From: Nannobrachium achirus
Lineage: Eukaryota > Chordata > Actinopteri > Myctophiformes > Myctophidae
DNA length: 64,000 nucleotides
Direction: 5' to 3'
Assembly (NCBI GenBank): GCA_963921795.1
Contig: OY997644.1
Span: 2,968,254 to 3,032,253 of the forward strand
The notes below the pieces were generated by a model. The model saw only the letters and a program-made list of their open reading frames with translations. It searched no databases and was not told where the DNA came from. The translations under genes were made by a program, and so were the position numbers. Shown here piece after piece: positions 56,074-64,000 of the stretch; position 1 is the stretch's first letter, and each line of letters starts with the position of its first letter.

Positions 56074-56932
56074 TAGTCCAGTTCTATTTGTCCAAAAATG
56101 AAGGTTCGTTCAAATTTTCTGGAGATTAGGAAAACTATACATTTTTGGAAACTTCAGAGTGTAACAAATCAGAAAATCCATGATTCCATTTGGGCTGAAG
56201 CCAATATGGTGGTCATCTTGGACTTTGAAAAATGGCAACCTTTGAATATTCGTTTTTCAATATCTCGACTTCTAGATTATGTAGCATCATGATTCTAGTG
56301 GCTAAATCAACATTTTTAGGGTCAGTAAATCCAATGGTGCTAATTAAAAATATTCACAAATGATCAATGGCACAGATGTGGGTCCTCATCCTTAATTTTG
56401 GGGGCAAAAGGTAACATTTTAATATTCGTTTTTCCACTGTTTTGAACTACAGTATAGGATCATGATTCATACATTTTTAGGAAATCAATATGAGACAGAT
56501 GATTTCTCTCAATGACACAAAATTGTGTAATTTATTTACACCCAACAGTAAATTGAATTGATTAAGTAAACTATCAAGTAAAAACTGGTAGGCTATATTG
56601 TTGCTGTCGGGTGGAAACCTTGAATGAACAAAGCAGTTACTTCTCAGAAAATGGAAACAATAACCTGTTCCAACTAGACCTTACCCGTTCAAAGATATGT
56701 GATCCAAAATATGTGTGGGTTGTGGGGAAAGTTACTGTAACTGGTGTGTGCGTGAGAATATGTGGGAGCATCATAATGTAAGGAGCAGCCCATGGAGGAG
56801 TGTATATTTATGATGGATACAAATAATTTAACAGCAAAATTAGGTGAATAGTAGTATGGGGATGTATGCACTTACTCCACGTAGTTTTTCCATACCCGTT
56901 GGAAGATGACCCGGTGCATGCATGACCCATGC

Positions 56933-56954
56933 AGAGAGAGAGAGAGAGTGACCC

Positions 56955-57025
<71 letters not shown>

Positions 57026-57032
57026 GAGAGAG
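56933..57032 (+). repeat. (GA)n microsatellite
   Basis: GA array with two GACCCATGCA interruptions at its left side, present only in the left arm of the inverted duplication. Confidence 0.95.
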
Positions 57033-57841
57033 TCTTCACTGCAACATTCCTAACTGTGAGAGAGGTGTGTGTGGGGCTATGGGATCCCATGGCCTGGAGG
57101 AACGGACCGTAACCCTGACAACAGGCTGAGCTGAACAGGCTGTGCTGTACAGAAGTGGTGAAGAAACGCTAATAAATAGCTTGAATTGGGGAAAAATGAA
57201 AATTGGGCTCCGTCACTGTGTGTATAATGCTAATGGTCAATGCCATGTGAAAGTTTGGATCAGTGGCTGAAGCGAGTGAATAGATAATGCATTGTGTGAC
57301 CTCTGACTGACTGACTCCTCTAATTATATGATAGATGGACCCAATGAAGATATTTTTCATATGCTCTTGTCTATACTTTTTGTTCTTTCGTTATTCATAA
57401 ACCCCACATACAGACAATTTCTGTGATAAGTTCTTCCGCAAATAGCAAAAACTGTCACCAAACAGATATAGGACCCAATAGCAGGCAAAGAGGCAGGTAC
57501 AAAGTTCAATGGATTTAATTAAACAAAAGCTGGAGGGGAGAAGGCAAAGGGACCAGGTGAAGAGAGTCAAAGGGGCAGCATAGTTCATAGTTCTGAGTGG
57601 GCAATCCGCGTGGCGCCTGGTCCAAGAGGGATAAGGCTAATCGTAGTCTGTGGGTCTGGTCCGGTCCAAACACTGGGGATCTGTCCAAACAGGCTGGAAT
57701 ACAAGGGCGTTAGGCAAGGGTCAAATCCAGATACAGGCAGGGGTCAAAAACGGGCATAAATAGTGGCATAAGCGAGGCAATAAATACACTCAGTGGAAAC
57801 AGTCATGCTTACCTGTAGCAATATAGCAAGAACACGGTTGT

Positions 57842-58567
57842 CTATACATCATCTTCAATGTTATAATTGCTGTCACTAGCTGATGTATGTTGACAGCCTT
57901 CATCGTTTTGGAAGTCAGTACTACACTGACATAATTCCATAGAGGGTAGCTCCACTGATCTGCAAGAACATATATGTGACAGTCTGCTTTTTGCAGTGAC
58001 ATATGACCATCTCAATGATTGCTGGGAGAGACTCATTTGTTTCAGCTGGCCATCCTCGTCCTTGTAATATCCATTGTTGAGTGGGTTAAGGAACTCCTGC
58101 TGAGCTATGTGTGCCTGACTCCTCACTCTGGCCTCGATATGGACTTTTAGGACATGCTGCTTAAGAGCACCAAGTGTGAGTGGAAGCTTGACCTCTTCTG
58201 CCATGTGTTTGCAGAATAGATGCCTTCTCAGCTTACCTTTGGTAAGTGCAGTGCATACAAACTTAGCTACTGTAGTTAATAGATCCTCTGTTACATCACT
58301 GGTTTGAGAAAGCATCTTCAGTGCCTTGAAGACTTCATCACCAGCTTTGAGGTAGCTGTTCCACCATGTAGTTTTGCCTATCGAAAATCTCAGTGTTCCC
58401 AGTGTTGTCTGCTCCTGTAAAGGCATGAAATCCTGGCAACGCTTTCTCACGACCAAACAAATGCTGATCTGATCTGATATCACAGCAAAGACTCCCCCAT
58501 GCTTGTCATTGGGTCCGCTATTAGGACACACAAAGATTAACAGTGAACTGCACTTTAAAGCCAACAA
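57842..58567 (-). pseudogene. TE-derived teleost gene remnant, left-arm copy
   Basis: A 241-codon minus-strand frame. The first 30 residues appear to be read-through from the junction. Then follow FSIGKTTWWNSYLKAGDEVF, KALKMLSQTSDVTEDLLTTV, RRHLFCKHMAEEVKLPLTLG, ALKQHVLKVHIEARV, AQQEFLNPLNNGYYKDEDGQ and a Cys-rich acidic end. I recognise this as the C-terminal part of an uncharacterised multi-copy protein family of fish genomes, probably transposon-associated. Its upstream part normally has EEADT and SPDTDVL motifs like those in the right-arm copy. That N-terminal part is absent here, so the frame is a fragment although long and open. Function unknown. Confidence 0.6.
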
Positions 58568-59393
58568 CTATGAAGAAGCAGACACCTTGTTGATCCACCT
58601 TACAGTTCTGACTTCATATAGCAAACTCTTTGATGCACAGCTAATGTTCTTCTCCCCAGACACAGATGTGTTGTCCTCAAGGCTCTGAAGATGCTTTCTT
58701 AAACCATGTAACAGGATCTTCAAACTACAGCAACTAAAATCTCCACTGTAGGGCCGACCCAGAACTAGAACCAGAACTTCTGCTTTTGTTTCCATATAAC
58801 TAGAACTAACCGGGGTCCGAGCAGCAGCGCTGCTGGCCCCGCCCATAGGTTCCCAGAACTCAAGTTTAGTTCTACTTCAGGAGCAGGACCGAAAAAAGGT
58901 TCCAGGAACCTTGTCTGGAACCAGGCTGTGTGCAATGGAAACAACACCAGAACCAAAAAAAATAGGTTCAGGTTCTGGAAAGTTCTGGTTCCACCTTGCA
59001 GTGGAAAGGGGGCTTAAGTTTGTATGCACTGCATACTTACCAAAGGGGAAACACCCCTGAACTGAGATGGCATCTATTCTACAAACACATGGCAGAAGGG
59101 GACAAGCTTCCACCCACACTTGGTGCTCTTACGCAGCATAGAGTCCATCTCGAGGCCAGAGTGTGGTGTCAGGCACACGTAGCTCAGTAAGAGTTCCTTG
59201 ACCCACTCAACAATAGCTATTTCAAGGATGAGGATGGCCAGCTGAAATCAGTTACAACTGAGTCCCTCCCAGTACCAGAGGCAATCATTGAGATGGTCAA
59301 TGTCACTGTCTTAGCATTTATTGATGTCACAATGAAGACTGTCAAGATACATTGACTAGTGACAGCAATGATGATAATGAGGATGATGTATAG
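58503..59393 (+). pseudogene. TE-derived teleost gene remnant, right-arm copy
   Basis: The plus strand encodes ANNYEEADTLLIHLTVLTSY and AQLMFFSPDTDVLSS, then jumps to ALKMLS with stops. A MITE interrupts the next block, after which FVCTAYLPKG-type, then ELRWHLFYKHMAEGDKLPPT and ARVWCQAHVAQ appear, ending in an acidic tail and TAG at 59391. The segment between SPDTDVL and ALKMLS is deleted, and that missing part is what the left-arm copy retains. The acidic EEADT / SPDTDVL pair resembles the metal-site spacing of PIN/FEN-like nucleases, but this is only a suggestion. Confidence 0.6.
58741..59030. mobile_element. Small TIR element (MITE) in the right-arm gene copy
   Basis: The left CTCCACTGTAGGGCCGACCC and the reverse complement of the right side (TTCCACTGCAAGGTGGAACC) are imperfect inverted repeats, followed inward on both sides by AGAACCAGAAC-type sequence. 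It separates coding blocks that are contiguous in the left-arm copy. Exact ends and target duplication are unclear. Confidence 0.6.
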
Positions 59394-60387
59394 ATTACTG
59401 TGTTCTTGCTATTTCTACAGTTAAGCTTGCCTGTTTCCACTGAGTAGCCAGAGCATTTATTGCCTCACGTATTCCACTATTCTCTGCCTGCTGATTTATT
59501 CTAGCTTACTATAACCTGTATTTGTGCCAGTTTTTGACCCCTGGGTTAGCCTGTTTAGACAGGACAGGACCCACAGACTATGACTAGCCTTACCCTCTAG
59601 AACCAGGCGCCACGCAGATTGCCCACTCAGAACTCTGACCCATGCTGCCCCTTTGACTACGTCAATCTCCACCTGGTCCGTTTGCTTCCCCCTCACTGAA
59701 AGTGTTTTTCTGTGGGTTTATGAATATTGAAAGAACAAAAAGTATTAACAAAAGCATATGACTAAATAATATCTTCATTGGATCCATTGGAACAGGTTAT
59801 TGTTTCCATTTTTTGAGAAGTAACTGCTTTGTTCATACCACCCTGACAGCAGAAATATACCAGTTTGTACTTGATAGTTTGAAACCTAATCGATTCAGTT
59901 TTATGTTGGGTGTAAATAAATGACACGATTTTGTGAAATTATCTGTCTCTGTCTCCTCAGATAATATATTGATTTCCTTAACATTTTAGATTAACCACTG
60001 GAATCATGATCCTATGTACTGTAGTTCAAAATAGTGGAAAAACGAATATTAAAATGTTACCTTTTGCCCCCAAAATTAAGGATGATGACCCAAATCTGGG
60101 CCATTGATCATTTGTGAATATTTCTAATTAGCACCATTGGATTTCCTAAACCTAAAAATGTTGATTTAGCCACTAGAATCATGATCCTACATAATCTAGA
60201 AGTCGAGATATTGAAAAACGAATATTCAAAGATCGCCATTTTTCAAAGTCCAAGATGACCACCATATTGGCTTCAGTGCAAATGGAATCATGGATTTTCT
60301 GATTTGTTACACTCTGAAGTTTCCAAAAATATGTAGTTTTCCTAATCTCCAGAAAATTTGAACGAAAATACAAATAGAACTGGACTA

Positions 60388-61265
60388 ATGTACCCCTCTG
60401 CGTCATTTTGAGACGTCGGAGGACGCGGCGAGATCCGCCGGCCAACAAATAATGTCCGCGTTCCCTCAGAGTGCCCCAACAGTGATGTACCATAGTGTAG
60501 TAAAGTATGTACTGAATAAAATAAGAGATGAGTTTAATTATTAAGTTGTTAATTAAGACCTGGAAAACATCTGTGTCACTTTACATTTTAACTCTTTTCC
60601 CGCCGGTTTGTTCTTTCTGCGGCAGAGTCTGTCTGGACAGATGAGGGGTGGCGCGGGTGTGTACCGTAGCAGAAGCTCCCGTAACGCTAGTCTCAAATCT
60701 TGAGCACACATAAACAATAATGGAGGTGGGATCACTTTTTTGGCCGTTTTCTATGCCTGGATCTAGTTTCTGTATTTCTATGCTCTACTACTGGTGCAAC
60801 CGAGGGACAAACATCAGCCTTGTGCATTGGAAAGGGAGCGCAGGAAAAGGGAGCGCAGGGAGTGCGAATCTTTGAATATATATTTCTTCATTTAACATTT
60901 GTAACTCAAATCTTTCTATCTCGGGGTCCCTGGAACAAAATATTTAGAGATGGGTGTTTGTGGTCAAATACATGTAATTTTAGGGGTCCTCGACATGAAA
61001 TGGTTTGAGAAGCACTCATCCTAGAAACATACATTTTTCAGAAAACCGGTTTAGAAGACACTCGTAGAATCGTCCTCAGGTGGAGTAGAGTACTGAAGCG
61101 ACGCACCATATTCTGAGTGCAGTAAAGTATGAACTGAATAAAATGAGGAATGCAATGAATAATAGATGAGTTTAATTAATAAGTGGTTAATTAATCGAAT
61201 GGATGGATGATCAGTTTGCTGTTCCCTGGTGTCAGAAGGGCCAACAGGAAAAGGTAGAATCTAAA
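60388..61265. other. Repeat fragments, no gene
   Basis: Two diverged copies of GTAGTAAAGTATGTACTGAA / ATGAGTTTAATTAATAAG-type sequence (60495-60556 and 61120-61198) flank the stretch. A hAT-like right end lies at 60958-61015. No coding exon is supported. Confidence 0.45.
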
Positions 61266-61567
61266 ACCTCCACCGGCTGTCTGTCCGTCACACGTCACGT
61301 CACACTTTTCCCCTACTCATATCTCCGCCACCGTTGCCCTTATTCATGCCAACCTTCGCAGACACACTCCTTGGCTGCCAAACCACAACCTCCACCCCTC
61401 GATTCCTGCAAAACACATTTTTGGACACTGCTCTTACAGAGTTTGCCCTAAAATCACGCAAAGTGGTACACAGTATATCTAAAGTCATGTCATCAACATG
61501 GATCTGTCCCATTTCCCATATTCCCTCCTGATTGGCTACCATTGCCTTCTAAAGTTTGTGTATGCAA
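61266..61567 (+). mobile_element. Helitron-like family 1, fragment without ends
   Basis: AAAACCTCCACCGGCTGTCT to TAAAGTTTGTGTATGC follows the family interior (compare 54506 onward), including GGATCTGTCCCATTTCCCAT. Both terminal hairpin regions are missing. Confidence 0.7.
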
Positions 61568-61569
61568 CT

Positions 61570-61865
61570 GGTGTTTGTGCAGTAACAGTGTTAAACATCT
61601 CTATATTGTGACAGTAATCATTGCTATAGTGTTTGTTCAGTAACAGTGTTAAATATCTCTATATTGTGACAGTAATCATAGTGTTCAGTAACAGTGTTAA
61701 ATAGCTCTATATTGTGATAGTAATAATTGCTATAGAGTGTTTGTTCAGTAACAGGGTTAAACAGCTCTATATTGTGACAGTAATCATTGCTATAGAATGT
61801 TTGTTCAGTAACAGTGTTAAATAGCTCTATATTGTGATAGTGTTTGTTCAGTGTTAAATAGCTAT
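61570..61865 (+). repeat. Minisatellite, roughly 60-bp unit, five copies
   Basis: Units contain GTTTGTTCAGTAACAGTGTT, AAATA(T/G)CTCTATATTGTGA and CAGTAATCATTGCTATAG. Copy lengths differ by internal deletions. Confidence 0.9.
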
Positions 61866-61914
61866 ATCTGTAGTTTAGTTACCTGCTATGAGAGGGATTC
61901 TGTAGTTTGGTTAC

Positions 61915-62133
61915 CTGCTATGAGAGGGATTCTGGTGCCTGTAGTTTCCAGGACCACCTCCAGGGAGCAGTGTTTTGCCGTGGGTTCCCTCAGGATGACA
62001 CAGACCTCGTCTCTCCGTCGTAGACAGTCCATCTTGTTGCCACGGTAACTGACGCCGTGGATGCACAGCTCAGACACAGACAGCTCGCTGGGGAGGATGG
62101 GAGAGAAGGCCAGGCAATGCTGCTGGACCCTGG
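61915..62133 (-). CDS. pgghg: Internal exon, probable protein-glucosylgalactosylhydroxylysine glucosidase
   Basis: On the minus strand a 219-nt exon is bounded by TTTGCCCCCAG| and GCAG|GTAACC. It begins with two bases of a split codon and ends with one. It encodes RVQQHCLAFSPILPSELS, VSELCIHGVSYRGNKMD, DEVCVILREPTAK and SLEVVLETTGTRIPLIAG. The pattern (short strand, RG-loop, alternating strands, basic-gap-PLxxG end) fits the C-terminal beta domain of family 65 glycoside hydrolases, and I think of PGGHG (ATHL1), which removes glucose from collagen hydroxylysine disaccharides. That name is from memory of the family, not a search. The donor site is duplicated by a 32-bp tandem repeat (61879-61942). 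Neighbouring exons would lie above 62133 and below 61879 but were not found; the upstream intron begins with Penelope-like and LINE sequence. Confidence 0.5.
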
Positions 62134-62204
62134 CTGGGGGCAAACGTTACAAGGTACATACTGTACATTTACTACAGTATAGTAAAGTATTTCTTTCTTT
62201 CTAT

Positions 62205-62895
62205 TGTACAACAAATTTCATTTTGAAATCAAATTATTTCAAGTTTGATAACAAGTTTTACATCCAGACCCAAGGCATGGACATGGGTTCAACCTTTGCA
62301 CCCAATTATGCAAACTTATTCATGGGTCACTGGGAATCCAAGTTCATTCAGAACAGAACTGCCTCCTCCCTCCTAAATAAGGTGATTTTTTTGGAAACGA
62401 TACATTGACGACATATGGTATTTGTTGGTTCAGAAGGCGAAATGGTTGAGTTCAGGCAGTATATTAACAACACACATCCCACTCTGAAACTCTCAATGCA
62501 AAAAAAAAAAAAAAAAAGTACAATACTTGATCCCAAGCTATAAAAAATATCATTACCAAACATTGAAAAACATTGAAATATTTTGAAATGTGATCATTTG
62601 AAAAATATAGCTATGTCACCACCAAGGTTTCGCTTTACGAAAGGAATGAACATTAGAGACTCTGTGGTTAAATCACTTTATAGATCACCAGGTACCAGCT
62701 CCAACTGGCTGAGGGAAGAGTTGTGTGGCATCCACCCATGTGGTAGATGCACTCACTCACTCACTGCTCAAACACCTCAACCACTAAAGTTTTTTTTTTC
62801 CACCCACACACAGGACAGGAATACAAAATTAAAAGCTTTATCAACTGTAATAACACCCATGTGTTATAAACCATGATATGTATCGCGGCACGTTC
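62205..62895 (+). pseudogene. Penelope-like retroelement fragment
   Basis: Plus-strand frames encode NKFYIQTQGMDMGSTFAPNY, ANLFMGHWESKF, then shifted YIDDIW (62403-62420), a reverse transcriptase active site with both aspartates. Further on come FRFTKGMNIRDSVVKSLYRS, GIHPCGRCTHS and, shifted, FINCNNTHVLYT. QTQGxxMGxxFAPxYANLFM and the CGRCTH linker before the GIY-YIG nuclease are typical of Neptune/Poseidon-type Penelope elements. At least three frameshifts and an A run (about 62499-62518) make it non-functional. The nuclease itself is cut off where the LINE sequence begins. Confidence 0.78.
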
Positions 62896-64000
62896 CAAAT
62901 CAGACAACGAGAAAAAAATACAACCATGACCTCAAAATCCACATTGAGCATCTTACTGCTCAATGCAAGAAACTTAGAAACCAGACAACCGCCCTAGTTA
63001 GATCCGCAAAAAAAAACTACATCGACGACAAAATCGAGGAATACAAAAACAAACCACGAGACCTATGGAAGTTGCTTAACAACCAATTAGGCTTAAAATC
63101 AAAAACCATATGCCACAACATAAACATCAAAACGGACGCCGCTCTCATTTCTGACAAAGGAGAAGTGGCTACCCATCTTAACAAAACCTTTACCACCACA
63201 GCCCGTTCACTGGTGGAAAGACTGGTCGCCCCATCTGGGCGGTATGGTGAAGAATTTGTTAAAAAATTCTACAAAAAACTGGGCGTCAGAAAAGACAGCT
63301 TTAAACTTTCCACAGTGACAACTGATGAAGTGTTTAAAAAATTGAGCGCCCTACCTCAGCACAAGGCCACTGGCCTTGATAAAATCCCAGCTAGATTTCT
63401 CAGAGATTCAGCCGCCACCATTGCTCCAATCATTACCCACATAATTAACCTTTCCATCGAACAGGGTCATGTCCCCCAGGACTTCAAACTAGCAAAAGTA
63501 ACCCCCCTGCACAAAAAAGGTAGCAAACTAGACCCTGGAAACTACCGCCCCGTTTCCATTCTTAGCTCCATATCCAAAGTCATGGAGAAAATAGTCTACG
63601 AACAGATTGCAAGTTATCTCGATGAGAATAATCTGATTTACGAGTTCCAATCTGGATTCAGAAAATCCCATTCCACTGACACATGCCTTCTCTATTTGAC
63701 TGACCAAATCAAACGCGAAGCGGATCAGGGCAAATATAGTGGCATGGTCATGATGGACCTCCAGAAGGCATTTGACACCGTGGATCATGCTATTCTGATT
63801 GAGAAACTAAAAGCCATCGGTCTTGACAGCGCAGCAGTGAGCTGGATGCAATCTTACCTGGTGGGGAGGGAACAGGTGGTGGAGATTAACGGAACCCTGT
63901 CCCCCCCCCTCCCAGTAAGCTGTGGTGTTCCTCAAGGTAGCATACTGGGACCTCTGTTGTTCCTAATATACGTGAACGACATGGCATCTGCTTGCGACTG
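62877..64000 (+). CDS. LINE ORF2 reverse transcriptase, intact, open at the right edge
   Basis: A frame open from 62877 to the window end (about 375 codons; the LINE-type sequence is clear from about 62925, NHDLKIHIEHL). It carries, in order, AQCKKLRNQTTALVRSAKKN, LPQHKATGLDKIPARFLRD, NYRPVSILSSISKVMEK, QSGFRKSHSTDTCLLYL, the first catalytic Asp in VMMDLQKAFDTVDHAIL, SYLVGREQVVEINGTLS and CGVPQGSILGPLLFLIYVND. The YADD box should follow just outside. The layout is that of Jockey-superfamily LINEs (L2/Rex-like); the exact clade is not settled. The absence of stops over 1.1 kb implies a young copy. No ORF2 start or endonuclease is visible: the sequence begins part-way through ORF2 next to the Penelope fragment, so it is probably 5' truncated. 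Confidence 0.85.

Larger units (their letters stand above)
56074..60387. repeat. 4.3-kb imperfect inverted duplication
   Basis: TAGTCCAGTTCTATTTGT at 56074 is matched by ACAAATAGAACTGGACTA ending at 60387. The arms stay complementary inward through TTTGAATATTCGTTTTTCAATATC-type and GTTACTTCTCAGAAAATGGA-type blocks, TGTTTCCACTGAGT, GGCGCCACGCAGATT-type sequence and the coding parts, to about 58330 and 58680. The left arm has extra DNA (about 56700-57360, including a GA array) and the right arm an extra MITE (58741-59030). The gene copies are divergent, head to head around 58505. Confidence 0.85.

Noticed and set aside
56074-60387. Two functional divergent genes sharing a promoter
   Set aside because: Each copy lacks part of the protein and the right copy has stops and a MITE insertion.

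Overview
The window reads as a transposon-rich piece of a teleost fish nuclear genome. The evidence is the mix of element classes (DIRS, BEL/Pao, Penelope-like, LINE, hAT, Helitron-like, tRNA-derived SINEs), very long CA/GT and GA microsatellites, exons bounded by GT-AG splice sites, and no prokaryotic operon structure. Species was not determined. Coding density is very low: almost everything recognisable is mobile DNA or its debris, with a few host-gene-like exons stranded between insertions.

Layout. 1-4460: left-truncated DIRS-like retrotransposon on the minus strand (gag, linker, reverse transcriptase), frameshifted at homopolymer runs and carrying a 317-bp TIR element with a 10-bp target duplication. 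4470-10169: G-tracts, a GT microsatellite, a hAT-like fragment and mostly unassigned AT-rich DNA. 10170-17931: a gag-only BEL/Pao-like LTR retrotransposon whose 3' LTR is split by a second non-autonomous LTR element (13690-17809, two 1186-bp LTRs, retroviral-like lysine-tRNA primer site). 18067-18236 (minus): a first coding exon with signal peptide, splice donor and TATA box, so the LTR elements probably lie in its intron 1. 18559-19366: hAT element with 8-bp target duplication. 20375-22945: two segmental repeat blocks (A and B) that recur at 37896-39740 and 54072-55460.

23-32 kb: degenerate repeats, palindromes, a 360-bp tandem duplication, a Helitron-like element with captured SINE sequence, and a 225-bp TIR element with a telomere-like (CCCTAA)n core. 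32.8-34.5 kb (plus): a multi-exon SAMD3-like gene remnant with intact splice sites but broken frames, followed by a LINE fragment. 37-47.7 kb: hAT element with palindromic target site, a 1.5-kb element with internal repeats, a fold-back, a second Helitron-like family 2 copy, and a solo LTR with 5-bp target duplication. 48.3-49.0 kb: an exon-like ORF interrupted by a SINE. 50-52 kb: nested SINE/LINE tail and a 646-bp fold-back. 54-55 kb: a Helitron-like insertion whose empty site survives at 22458/22459. 56-60.4 kb: a 4.3-kb inverted duplication carrying two divergent copies of a TE-derived gene. 61.5-64 kb: minisatellite, a probable PGGHG exon (minus), a Penelope-like fragment, and an intact LINE reverse transcriptase running off the right edge.

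The genes do not form a pathway. The coherent theme is insertion upon insertion, including at least five Helitron-like copies with a clear 3' end, plus related fragments. Two non-autonomous LTR elements have LTRs that look nearly identical, so recent mobilisation in trans is likely.
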